A stretch of DNA of 64,000 bases from Sva-07 sp963710625 (lineage in GTDB: Bacteria > Actinomycetota > Acidimicrobiia > Acidimicrobiales > Ilumatobacteraceae). The stretch covers positions 200,977 through 264,976 of the forward strand of contig CAVQBG010000001.1 of the NCBI GenBank assembly GCA_963710625.1. The letters run 5' to 3'. Shown here piece by piece: positions 45,512 to 54,355 of this stretch. The position numbers and the translations under genes were made by a program. Position 1 is the stretch's first letter. Every line of letters starts with the position of its first letter. Below the pieces are notes generated by a model. It was not told where the DNA came from, ran no database searches, and saw only the letters and a program-made list of their open reading frames with translations.

Positions 45512-48502
45512 GTGATCTACTCCTTCGGCGACATCGAGGTCGATACGGACAGCGTCGAGGTCCGAACGAGTGGCGAACGCGTCCATGTCGAGCCGCAGGT
45601 CTTCGACGTCCTGTGTTACCTGATCGAGCACCGTGAGCGGCTGGTCACCAAGATCGAGTTGTTCGACCAGATCTGGGGCGGAGCGTTCGTCGGCGAGGCT
45701 GCGCTCACGTCGCGGATCAAGACCGTCCGGCAAGCGGTCGGTGACAGCGGCCGTGCGCAGCGGGTCATCCGGACGGTGCACGGCAAGGGTTACCAGTTCG
45801 TGGCCGAGGTCACCGAACACTCACGCGGAGCGCGCCGAACGGACGGCGGTTCTCTGGAAGATGCAGCGTCGCAGCCTTCGACAACGTTGCCGACCGGGAT
45901 CGTGACGTTCTTGTTCACCGACATCGAGCGTTCGTCGCTGTGGTGGGAGCAATACCCCGACGAGATGGCCGTCGCCGTTCCCCGACACGACGCGCTGCTC
46001 CGAGAAGCCATCGAGGGGCATCGCGGAACGGTGTTCGCAACCGGCGGCGACGGACTCTCGGCGGTCTTCGCCCGAGTGAGCGATGCCGTCGAGACGGCGC
46101 GAGCAATGCGCGCAGCACTCGATGGGGAACCGTGGCCGGAACCGATCTCGCTCAAGGTCCGGATCGGCCTCCACACCGGGGAAGCGTTCGAGGTCGGGGG
46201 CGACTACCTCGGAGCCGCCGTCAACCGCGCCGCCCGGGTGATGTCGATGGCGAACGGCGGACAGACACTGCTGTCCGACGTCACCACGGGAATGTTGGTG
46301 AACCGGGACGGTCTGACCGATCTCGGAATCTGCCAGATCGATCCTGCGATGCCGTCGATGCGGCTGTGGCAACTCGACGGTTCGACGTTTGCGCCTCTGC
46401 TCGGATCGGTCGCTGCGGCTCCCCCACTCATGCGTACGGCGCTGATCGGTCGCGATGCTGACCTCGAGAGGGTTGTCGAATTGACCGGCCAGTCCCGGTT
46501 GACGTCGATCACCGGACCCGGCGGGGCCGGCAAGACGACCCTGGCACTGGCGACCGCCAATGCTGTCCTCGCCTCGTTTCCAGCAGGGGTCGTCTTCGCC
46601 GAACTCGCTGCAGCCGACGATACGCCGAGCATGTGCCGTGCCATCGCGGAAGCTGCCGGCATCCAGAGCGCCGCAGCATCCGACCCGAACGCGCTTGCCG
46701 CCCACCTTGCGCGCCAGTCGATGCTGCTCGTTCTCGACAACTGTGAGCACCTGCTCGACGAATGCGCAGGGTTCGCGGACCTCGTCCTCGATACCGCACC
46801 AGCTGCGCGGATCCTGACGACCACGCGCGAAGAACTGGGCGCGGACGGAGAGGTCGTCTTCCCTCTGCTCTCGCTCGACGAGTCTGCTCCCGAACTGTTC
46901 GTCGCCCGCACCTCGGGCGTCGACCCGCTGCTCGACATCTCGGTCGACGATGCACGCGTCATCGACATCTGCCGTCGCCTCGATGGTCTCCCACTCGCAA
47001 TCGAACTCGCCGCGGCGCAGCTCAGACACCTCGGTCTCGATGAACTGCTCGGTCACCTCGATGATGGTCTCGACGTGTCGAAGAGTCGACGATCGAGAGG
47101 CGGCGAACGTCACGTCTCGCTCGATCGCACGATCGCCTGGAGCTTCGACCTCCTCGACGAGCCCAGCAAGGCGCTGCTCGGACGACTCAGCGTGTTCCCC
47201 GCCAGCTTCGATCTTGCCGGAGTAGAAGCAGTGAGTCCGAGTTCGGTCGACCGTCACTCGATCCTCGCCTCGATCTCCGATCTTGTGACCAAGAGTCTCG
47301 TCGTTCGACGTGCGGACTCCGGGCGCTTCCAACTCCTCGAGACCATCCGAGCCTTTGCGCGACGGCGACTGGAGGACGCCGGGGACACCAGCGCCGCGCA
47401 GGAGCAGCTACGCGCCCACGTCGTCGATCGGGCAAAGGGTTCCTCCCGCGTCGATCGTTGGTTCTCGGGCAGCAACGCGGCGTCGCTCCGATCGGACCTC
47501 GACAGCGCCCGCTTCGCGTTCGACGAATCGATCCGGACGGACCGGATCGCCGACGCCCTCGAGATCGTGATCGACGGATCCTTCCTGTGGCGCAACACGA
47601 TGAACTGCTCCGACGCCCGTCGATGGATCCCCCAGCTCGATGCGCGTGCGTCGTCGTTGACCGCCCGCGATGCGATGTGGCTGGCGATCATGCGCAGCGA
47701 TCTCGCCCAGGGCACCGCCGACCACGAGGCAATTTCGGGCGCGATCACCGATGCCCTCGCCGCTGCAGACGCCGCAGACGACCACGTGGCGCTCGCCATC
47801 GCGCTCCACTTCGATGCACTCACGCGCATCGTCGTCGATCCGACCGATGCTGTCGCCCGGCTCGCCCACGTCCGCAGCATCGCCGAGTCGATCGGCGATC
47901 GTCGCCTCGTCCACCTCGCCGACGCCTTCGCCGCGCTCGCCATCGTGGCTGGCGGCGACGTCGAGGATGGCGCGCTGCGCGCCGGTGAGGTCGCCAGCAA
48001 GGTGTCCGGAGACGGCTACGAGGTGTTCATCGCGAACTGGGTGGCGTGGATCGCGCATCTGATCACCGAGGATGTCGATCGGCTGCGCTACTGGACGGAT
48101 CGTCAGCGCGCCTACCTCACCCGGATCGGTGTTCGCGAGACCTGGCTGACCATCCACAACATGGCCTTGTCCTCGGCCATGGAGGGTGAGGACGTGCACG
48201 AGCGCCTGCACCAGGCGCGTGTGCAGGCAGATCGAGAAGACCTCGAGTCAGCGGCCGACACGGTGCTTGCACTCGCAGTGATCGCCCGAGCCGACGGCCG
48301 ACCACACGAGGCTGCGGAGCTCCTCGGTACCGTCACGGGACAACGGCTGAACAATGTCGCGCACTACGTGCTGTACCGGGCGACGTTCACGGCGCTCGGC
48401 GGCGAGATCGAATCGGACGAACGCGACGTGCTCGTGGAACGAGGCCGTGAGCGAACCGTTCGCGACGTGCTGGACGCGCACGGATTGCTGATCACCGAAT
48501 GA
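45512..48502 (+). CDS. Winged-helix / class III cyclase / STAND ATPase / TPR regulator
   Basis: 996 residues in the order: OmpR-type winged helix (1-98; PQVFDVLCYLIEH, SRIKTVRQAVGD, VIRTVHGKGYQFVAEV); class III cyclase (about 128-265; FTDIERSS, TGGDG, AAVNRAARV with Asn and Arg present); NB-ARC/STAND ATPase (Walker A GPGGAGKTTLAL near 335, LLVLDNCEHLLDE, GLPLAIELAAAQL); and a C-terminal helical TPR-like region. Predicted signal-integrating transcription factor. GTG 45512 follows AAGACT by 7 nt and begins the winged helix exactly; an upstream extension lacks similarity. Relative of the minus-strand regulator at 51122 with the winged helix at the opposite end. Confidence 0.87.
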   Translation: MIYSFGDIEVDTDSVEVRTSGERVHVEPQVFDVLCYLIEHRERLVTKIELFDQIWGGAFVGEAALTSRIKTVRQAVGDSGRAQRVIRTVHGKGYQFVAEVTEHSRGARRTDGGSLEDAASQPSTTLPTGIVTFLFTDIERSSLWWEQYPDEMAVAVPRHDALLREAIEGHRGTVFATGGDGLSAVFARVSDAVETARAMRAALDGEPWPEPISLKVRIGLHTGEAFEVGGDYLGAAVNRAARVMSMANGGQTLLSDVTTGMLVNRDGLTDLGICQIDPAMPSMRLWQLDGSTFAPLLGSVAAAPPLMRTALIGRDADLERVVELTGQSRLTSITGPGGAGKTTLALATANAVLASFPAGVVFAELAAADDTPSMCRAIAEAAGIQSAAASDPNALAAHLARQSMLLVLDNCEHLLDECAGFADLVLDTAPAARILTTTREELGADGEVVFPLLSLDESAPELFVARTSGVDPLLDISVDDARVIDICRRLDGLPLAIELAAAQLRHLGLDELLGHLDDGLDVSKSRRSRGGERHVSLDRTIAWSFDLLDEPSKALLGRLSVFPASFDLAGVEAVSPSSVDRHSILASISDLVTKSLVVRRADSGRFQLLETIRAFARRRLEDAGDTSAAQEQLRAHVVDRAKGSSRVDRWFSGSNAASLRSDLDSARFAFDESIRTDRIADALEIVIDGSFLWRNTMNCSDARRWIPQLDARASSLTARDAMWLAIMRSDLAQGTADHEAISGAITDALAAADAADDHVALAIALHFDALTRIVVDPTDAVARLAHVRSIAESIGDRRLVHLADAFAALAIVAGGDVEDGALRAGEVASKVSGDGYEVFIANWVAWIAHLITEDVDRLRYWTDRQRAYLTRIGVRETWLTIHNMALSSAMEGEDVHERLHQARVQADREDLESAADTVLALAVIARADGRPHEAAELLGTVTGQRLNNVAHYVLYRATFTALGGEIESDERDVLVERGRERTVRDVLDAHGLLITE

Positions 48503-48578
48503 GCCGGTGATCAGGAGCGGCGGGTCATCGGCACCGTGCCAGACCGAGCGCCGCGAACCATCCAACTACGTTGACGGG

Positions 48579-49559
48579 ATGGCGCTTCGGACTCCGATCT
48601 GCAACCTGCTCGACGTGGAGCACCCAGTCGGCAATGCCGGTATGGCTGGGGTCGCCCACGCACGGCTGTCCGCAGCGGTGGCCGAGGCCGGTGGAATCGG
48701 TTCGGTCGCCATGGGTGGTTCTTCGGCGGATGCGGTGACGGAGCGCGTGGAGGCGGTCAAGGCGATGACCGATCGGCCGTTCAGTGCCAACTTCATCGCC
48801 TGGCTGATCGAACACGATTCATCGCCCTTGGACGCCGCCCTGGAGGCCGGCGTTGCATCGATCACGCTGTCGTTCGGGGACCCGGCACCCTATGTCGACC
48901 GCGTCCATGCCGCTGGCGCGTTGCTGTTGAACCAGGTGCAGACGGTCGAGGCTGCTCGGCGCTCGGCAGAGGTGGGGGTCGATGTGATCATCGCGCAGGG
49001 CAACGAGGCGGGTGGTCACACCGGCGTGATGCCCCTGTTGCCACTGCTTCCCCAGGTCGTCGACGCTGCCGGCGCCGTCCCCGTTCTCGCCGCTGGCGGC
49101 ATCGGTGACGGCCGCGGACTCGCTGCCGTGCTCATGCTCGGCGCACAGGGTGCGCTCATGGGAACGCGATTCATCGTTGCCGACGAAGCCGAGAGCGACT
49201 GGCCGCGATTGCCGGACCAGGTGATGGCGGCCTCGGCCGACGACTCGGTCTTCACGACGGCGATCGACATCGCGCAGGGGAACGGGCAATCGCATTGGCC
49301 GCGCGGGATCGGCGCCCGATCCATCCGGACCCCGTGGCTCGACCGCTGGGCCGGTCACGAGGATGAGTTGGCAGGTCTACTCCGCGATGACCGCGATGCC
49401 GATCATGCCCAGGGCGCCGACGCGACTCCTGCGTACGCCGGCCCCATCGCCGGCATGGTCACGCGTCACGAGCCAGCCGCGGTGATCGTGAGATCCATCG
49501 CTGCGGAAGCCGCCGACGTACTGGAATCCAGCCAGCGCCTCCTGACCTCGCACGGGTGA
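48579..49559 (+). CDS. Nitronate monooxygenase family (2-nitropropane dioxygenase-like) protein
   Basis: 326 residues, an FMN-binding TIM-barrel. N-terminal TPICNLLDVEHPVGNAGMAG, IIAQGNEAGGHTG (active-site His region), VLAAGGIGDGRGLAAVLMLGA and GTRFIVADEA are typical. Related enzymes oxidise alkyl nitronates or reduce quinones; the exact substrate is unknown. TACGTT (48567-48572) lies 6 nt before ATG 48579. Convergent with the MDMPI-type gene. Confidence 0.88.
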   Translation: MALRTPICNLLDVEHPVGNAGMAGVAHARLSAAVAEAGGIGSVAMGGSSADAVTERVEAVKAMTDRPFSANFIAWLIEHDSSPLDAALEAGVASITLSFGDPAPYVDRVHAAGALLLNQVQTVEAARRSAEVGVDVIIAQGNEAGGHTGVMPLLPLLPQVVDAAGAVPVLAAGGIGDGRGLAAVLMLGAQGALMGTRFIVADEAESDWPRLPDQVMAASADDSVFTTAIDIAQGNGQSHWPRGIGARSIRTPWLDRWAGHEDELAGLLRDDRDADHAQGADATPAYAGPIAGMVTRHEPAAVIVRSIAAEAADVLESSQRLLTSHG

Positions 49560-49644
49560 GTCCCAGCGCGACGTGCGCGCGCGGTTTCGTCACGGAAGAG
49601 GTTCGCCTCGCGCCGACATGTCCCGGTTGGCGCCAGCGCCAGGT

Positions 49645-50466
49645 TCACCTGCTCCACACGACCTTGCAGCTGTTGTGCCACACATCCAATACGCCGGCGT
49701 CGCCGACGCGGTCGAGGTTGGTACCGGACGCGCGGTTCCACATCGTGAGATAGAGGTCCGCGGCGGTTCCCATCAGACTGAGGTCGGCATCGACCCCGTG
49801 CCGGGCGGTCGTCATGCCCGACGGCGAGATCCTCACCCACCACTGCTCGTCCTCGTCGGTCGCAACGACCCGAAGGACACGTGCGACATCTGTGCGGACG
49901 TCCCGGTAGAGCGGAGCGAATCCGCTGAGCAGTTCGTCGAGCATGTCGACGGCGAACGCCGGCTCGAAACTCGAGTCCACGCCCCGCGCATGTTCTGCAT
50001 CGAATCGATGCACAGCGATCTCGCTGGCCTGGCGACGCGCCCACATCGTCAGTGGCGTCGAAGCCGGAAGGAAGGTGAACGCCTCGACCTCTGCGCGAGC
50101 GGAGCGCAGGACTTCGACGAGATTCGCATGGGTGTCCCGGTACCACCGCACGAGATCGCCGTCGCTCGGCCAACAGGAAGCGAGCCCGGGCCAGTAGCGG
50201 GCGAGATCGGTGAGGTCACCAACGTGCAGCCACCTCGGCTTCGGGAACGCGACATTGGCCGCCGCCCAGAGGTGGATCTCGCCCAGGTGGCGTACGAGGT
50301 CCCGCATGTTCCATCCGGGGCAGGCCGCAATGGGGGCATCGAGCCCACCATTCTCGGCTGCGCCGGCGAACCGTTCGCCCTCCGACACCACCGAAGCGAT
50401 GTAGGACGAGGGTGAACAGGACAGCAATGTGCCGCTCCGGATGTCGTCGGTCGTGGTGATCGTCAT
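49645..50466 (-). CDS. Maleylpyruvate isomerase (MDMPI)-family protein, mycothiol-dependent type
   Basis: 273 residues. The N-terminal DinB-like four-helix domain has the family signature CPGWNMRDLVRHLGEIHLWA and a metal-type His in RRQASEIAVHRFDAEH; the C-terminal SCP2-like MDMPI_C domain covers about 165-273 (LMGTAADLYLTMWNR). Members use mycothiol as cofactor, consistent with an actinobacterium. ATG 50466 has AAGGGA upstream. 175 nt downstream of the GNAT gene. Confidence 0.85.
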   Translation of the reverse strand: MTITTTDDIRSGTLLSCSPSSYIASVVSEGERFAGAAENGGLDAPIAACPGWNMRDLVRHLGEIHLWAAANVAFPKPRWLHVGDLTDLARYWPGLASCWPSDGDLVRWYRDTHANLVEVLRSARAEVEAFTFLPASTPLTMWARRQASEIAVHRFDAEHARGVDSSFEPAFAVDMLDELLSGFAPLYRDVRTDVARVLRVVATDEDEQWWVRISPSGMTTARHGVDADLSLMGTAADLYLTMWNRASGTNLDRVGDAGVLDVWHNSCKVVWSR

Positions 50467-50641
50467 GTCGAGTTCCCTTCGTGGGCCGCCCGAGGGCGGG
50501 TGGTGAATGTCGGACTCCACCCTGACGATCGACGAGCACCACGTCTTGGAGGATGACGGGAGAGATCCTGAAGATTCCTTGATTGGAAGTCCTCCACAGT
50601 CCCGGAGCCGATGGGCATCTCTCGTCAAGCGCTGTCGACGA

Positions 50642-51082
50642 TCAGGAACGCGCGAGATTCGCCAAGAACACCCCGGGGGCGATCTCGGTCTCCCCGATCT
50701 GCTCGAAGCCCATGGACTCGTAGAGCGACCGTGCCGGCAGATTGTCCAGAGCCGTTGACACAATGGTCAACCGGTCGTCGGGAACCGACTGCACCAGCTG
50801 GCGCCCGTGACCCCGCCGGGCAGCACCCGGATCGACGGCAAGCCGGTCGATGTCGACCGTCGCACCGGTCTCGAGCCACGCGATGATCCCGACCAGGCGA
50901 CCGCCATCGAACGCTCCCCGCCAGTTCATCGATGCGAGAGACTGCACTTGCTCGGCAGACTCCGTGTGCTGGGGAATCCCGTCGAAGCCGATCAGTTCCG
51001 CCTCGACCCGGTAGGCAGCACGCTGGAACTCGACGATCCGCGCCGCGACAGCGGGGACGGTGGGGTCCACCGAGCCAATCAT
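50642..51082 (-). CDS. GNAT-family N-acetyltransferase
   Basis: 146 residues. The acetyl-CoA site is in VDIDRLAVDPGAARRGHGRQL (motif A, Arg-x-x-Gly-x-Gly) and NLPARSLYESMGFEQIGE is motif B. Substrate unknown. The start is 39 nt downstream of the regulator stop, so it may be the distal gene of that operon. Confidence 0.88.
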   Translation of the reverse strand: MIGSVDPTVPAVAARIVEFQRAAYRVEAELIGFDGIPQHTESAEQVQSLASMNWRGAFDGGRLVGIIAWLETGATVDIDRLAVDPGAARRGHGRQLVQSVPDDRLTIVSTALDNLPARSLYESMGFEQIGETEIAPGVFLANLARS

Positions 51083-51121
51083 GAGCCGTCGGTCTCGCAG
51101 ACACGATCGAGGTCATCACGA

Positions 51122-53590
51122 TCAACGCCGTTCGGCTACGAACATGAAGCCGCGACCGTGGACGGTTCGTATGACCTCCTGGCGCTTGCCGTCGTCGCCC
51201 GTCGCCGCCCGGGCCGACTTGATCCGTGAGTTCAACGCCGACGGGGACACGAAACGATCGCCCCAGATCTCGTCGAGGAGTTCCTCCTTGGTGATCATCC
51301 GGCCGGGTCGGGTGGCAAGGTAGGCGAGCACGTCGAAGACCTGTGGCTCTATGGGGACCCGCACGCCGTCGTCACGCAGTTCATGCCCGTCGAGGTCGAG
51401 TTCGAATCGACCGAAGCAGACCGTGTTGCCCGGTGAGGGGGAGTCGTCCGAAGTGGGGGTCGTCGCGGTCTCGTCGCGGAGGATCCATCGGGCCTTGCTC
51501 ACGGCTTCAGCGACGCTGATGGCGAGAGGCGAACCGAGACGTTGCCGCAACCGATCTTCGGGGTCTTCGAAGAGCGGCGGGAGGGTCGACACCCCACGCC
51601 GCGCCGGCACGCTGAGCCACAGTGCCTCGGCGACGTCGTGTTCACCGGCCAGCTCGGCCGCCCCGGCAGCGGTCCGGATCGTCAGCGTGACGCCTTCGAT
51701 GTCTCCGATCGCCACTTCGGCCTCCAGTGCCTTCGACCAGTCCGACACCGACGCGGCCCATCCCCGATCGAGTGCGCTGACGCTCGCACGCGTGCGGTGG
51801 GCGGCACACGTCGCCCAGGGAGCGTCTGTCAGATCGGACAGTTCGATTGCGCGTTCGGCGTTGCGCCGAGCCGATTCGAGGTCCCCGAGCGCCGCCTGGT
51901 GATGAGCGACTGAGGCGGCGGCCCACACGAGCGTCAGATACTCATCGCGCTCGGCAGCTTCCACCGCGGCTGCGTCGAGGGCGGCGATCGCCTCGACGCT
52001 TCGCGCCGGAGCGGGGAGCATCGACGCCCACGACATGCGGATCTCGCGGACGAACGACCCGCCGAGCAACTCCGCCTCGGCGATTGCCGCTTCGAGATGT
52101 GCGATGCCATCGACTCGATCGCCTTGGTGTCCGGCCGTGAAGCCACGCACTCGATGTGCGATCAGTCGCCCGAGGGGTGTCGCGTCGGGATCGGCGATCG
52201 CCGCGTCGGCGCGCTCGATCGCGCTTCGATCGTCGCCGGCCCACATCGCGGAGTGCGCCATCACCGCGAGCGCCTCGGCTCGCAATGGCACCTGGGGGTC
52301 CGGCCAACGCTCGAGGATGCTCACGGCGACCCGGTTGAGTTCAACTCGCGGCACGGGCGTCGGCGCATAGAACAGGAGGTAGAGCCGGTTCGCGCGCTCT
52401 GGGCTGTCGTCGATGCGGAGTGTGGCGTCGATGGCAGCGAGGAGCAGGAGCGCTCGACGTGAGATCTGGTCCAGCACCTCCGACGACATGCTCTGCGCCG
52501 ACGCGACGATCGTCTCGTCGGCAAAGGCCACCGCAGCAGCGACGAAGTTCTCCTCGGCTTGCGCCGCTTCGCCCATGACGTCGAGCTGTTCGAGTCCGTA
52601 GGCCCGGATGGGTTCGAGCAGTCGGTAGAAGGTGGTGCCGAAGCGCTCGACCGCCACGACCAGCGACTGGGCGACCAGGTCGGTCAGCACGTCCAGGGTG
52701 GCCAGCTTGTTCGGCAGGCCCGTCAAGCGGTGGACGAAGTCGAGGTCGACCTCGCTTCGGACGAGGCTGAGTTGACGGAAGAGTCGCTTGACGTCTGGCG
52801 CGAGAGGTTCGTAGCTCGCATAGACGGCGGCCCGGATGCTGTGATGGCGCAACGGACGATCCCCCGACGGCCGCTGCAAGACGTCGAGTTGCTGATCGAG
52901 GAGCGCGAGGAGGTCGACGGGTCCGACGGCGCGGGCTCGTGCAGCGGCAAGTTCGATGGCGAGCGGCATTCCATCGAGCTCGCGCACGATCTCGGCGGCG
53001 GCTTCCAGCTGTGCGTCGGTTGCCTCCCAGGTGGCGCCGGCCAGGCGGGCACGACTCAGGAAGAGTTGAACTGCGGGCGAAGCATCGACCGCGTCCAGCC
53101 CCGGGCGGTCGGGCAGCCGGAGCGGCTCGACGACGTGGACTCGTTCTTGGTGGAGCCCGAGGGGCACTCGGCTCGTCGCGAGCACGGTGGTGGAGTCGTC
53201 CGACTCGATGAGTTCGCGAGCGAGCGCCTGTGCGATTCCGAGCGAGGTCTCGCAGTTGTCGAGCACCACGAGCGTCGGATGGCCACTCGTGCCGATCTTG
53301 AACGCCTCCAACGACTCGTGACCGACTTGTCGGGCGATCGCCCGATCCAGGTCGTCGTCGTCCGACACGCCGGCGAGCTCCACCAGGAAGGTCCCTCCCG
53401 TGAACCGGTCAGCGACCGCCTCGGACGACGCCAGCGCAAGTGTGGTCTTGCCGATGCCGCCGGGCCCGACGAGCGTCACGACCGGATGATCGGCAAGAAA
53501 CCCGCTCACCTTCTCGGCGTCGAGTTCGCGCCCGAGCAGGGTGGGGGTGCTCCCAGTCACCGGGGCATCTTCGCACAACGTGTGTGGCAC
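51122..53590 (-). CDS. STAND ATPase / TPR regulator with C-terminal winged helix
   Basis: 822 residues: NB-ARC/STAND ATPase at the N-terminus (Walker A GPGGIGKTT at 42-50, VVLDNCETSLGIA, GMPLAIELAAARARA), a long helical TPR-like middle, and an OmpR-type winged helix at the C-terminus (about 720-822; IEPQVFDVLAYLATR, ALNSRIKSARAATGDD, EVIRTVHGRGFMFVAERR). This is the reverse order of the 45512 protein and lacks its cyclase. GTG 53590 directly follows the TAG of the DsrE-like gene with AGGG upstream; GTG 53560 is the alternative. Probably senses and regulates the adjacent redox cluster. Confidence 0.85.
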   Translation of the reverse strand: MPHTLCEDAPVTGSTPTLLGRELDAEKVSGFLADHPVVTLVGPGGIGKTTLALASSEAVADRFTGGTFLVELAGVSDDDDLDRAIARQVGHESLEAFKIGTSGHPTLVVLDNCETSLGIAQALARELIESDDSTTVLATSRVPLGLHQERVHVVEPLRLPDRPGLDAVDASPAVQLFLSRARLAGATWEATDAQLEAAAEIVRELDGMPLAIELAAARARAVGPVDLLALLDQQLDVLQRPSGDRPLRHHSIRAAVYASYEPLAPDVKRLFRQLSLVRSEVDLDFVHRLTGLPNKLATLDVLTDLVAQSLVVAVERFGTTFYRLLEPIRAYGLEQLDVMGEAAQAEENFVAAAVAFADETIVASAQSMSSEVLDQISRRALLLLAAIDATLRIDDSPERANRLYLLFYAPTPVPRVELNRVAVSILERWPDPQVPLRAEALAVMAHSAMWAGDDRSAIERADAAIADPDATPLGRLIAHRVRGFTAGHQGDRVDGIAHLEAAIAEAELLGGSFVREIRMSWASMLPAPARSVEAIAALDAAAVEAAERDEYLTLVWAAASVAHHQAALGDLESARRNAERAIELSDLTDAPWATCAAHRTRASVSALDRGWAASVSDWSKALEAEVAIGDIEGVTLTIRTAAGAAELAGEHDVAEALWLSVPARRGVSTLPPLFEDPEDRLRQRLGSPLAISVAEAVSKARWILRDETATTPTSDDSPSPGNTVCFGRFELDLDGHELRDDGVRVPIEPQVFDVLAYLATRPGRMITKEELLDEIWGDRFVSPSALNSRIKSARAATGDDGKRQEVIRTVHGRGFMFVAERR

Positions 53591-53944
53591 CTAGCCCTGA
53601 CGGGTCGTGGCGCCGTCGTCCAGCAGGGCGGCGAACTCGACGGCTGTGACCAACTCGGCACCCGAGCGCAGGTCGACGTCAGTGATCTGCCTGCTGGCCG
53701 CCGACACCGCGTCGACCAGGATGCGGCCACCGTGGTTCAACAATGCGTCCGCTATCTCCGCGACGCTCGGATGGCCTCCATATCGCACGTGACGACCACC
53801 GTCGATGGTGGCCATCCACACCGCCTCCCCGACGAGATGGACCGCTGCGTCCCGTCCCATCGCTGCAGCGACATTCGCTCGAATGAAGGGAAGGTTGGCG
53901 CGCTCGGGGTCGTCCGCACCGTGGGATGCTTCGAACAGCAGCAT
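53591..53944 (-). CDS. DsrE-like protein lacking the cysteine motif
   Basis: 117 residues, clear paralogue of the upstream gene: SHGADDPERANLPFI here versus SHGKDDPERASLPFI. Where the paralogue has ACGACTGPRGI this protein has VDAVSAASRQI, so both Cys are replaced (Asp and Ser). Likely a non-catalytic partner subunit, by analogy with heteromeric DsrEFH/TusBCD sulfur carriers. It begins four codons after the paralogue stop in the same frame, and its TAG is directly followed by the regulator GTG. Confidence 0.75.
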   Translation of the reverse strand: MLLFEASHGADDPERANLPFIRANVAAAMGRDAAVHLVGEAVWMATIDGGRHVRYGGHPSVAEIADALLNHGGRILVDAVSAASRQITDVDLRSGAELVTAVEFAALLDDGATTRQG

Positions 53945-53956
53945 CGGTTCGCCGAA

Positions 53957-54325
53957 TCAGAATCCGATGGTGTGGACGCCGTCGACGAGCGCATCGGTGA
54001 CGTGCGCGGCGCTCACGATTGCAGCGCCGTCGACGAGCTGGCTCGGCTCGATGCCTCGTGGTCCCGTGCACGCGCCGCATGCCCAGATCGCTCCGCCGTT
54101 GTCGACCAACCGATCGATCATCTCGCCGATCGTCGACTGTCCGGCGAACTCGATGTCGCTCGCGAAGCCCTCGGTGACGAGCCACACGGCGTCCGAGGTC
54201 AACAGCACCGTGACCTCACGACCTGCGGTTGCTGCTGCGTTGCCGAAGATGAATGGAAGGCTTGCGCGCTCGGGGTCATCCTTCCCATGGGATCCCTGGA
54301 TCAGGATGTCGATTGCCGGGTTCAT
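53957..54325 (-). CDS. DsrE-like protein with CxxC motif
   Basis: 122 residues of the DsrE/DsrF-like fold; a conserved ACGACTGPRGI segment provides two cysteines, the usual sulfur-transfer or redox site. N-terminal IDILIQGSHGKDDPERASLP and LLTSDAVWLVTEG match the family. Predicted cytoplasmic persulfide or thiol-redox carrier. ATG 54325 is chosen because the fold begins there; ATG 54349 would add eight residues. Upstream neighbour is a flavin monooxygenase (30-nt gap). Confidence 0.78.
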   Translation of the reverse strand: MNPAIDILIQGSHGKDDPERASLPFIFGNAAATAGREVTVLLTSDAVWLVTEGFASDIEFAGQSTIGEMIDRLVDNGGAIWACGACTGPRGIEPSQLVDGAAIVSAAHVTDALVDGVHTIGF

Positions 54326-54355
54326 GTGGGCTCGTGACGAGGAGGGCATGCGTCT

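Noticed and set aside
50378..50391. 14-nt match to the tRNA-Leu 3' end (possible att site)
   Set aside because: It lies inside the MDMPI-type gene in a well-conserved coding segment; too short and no integrase nearby.
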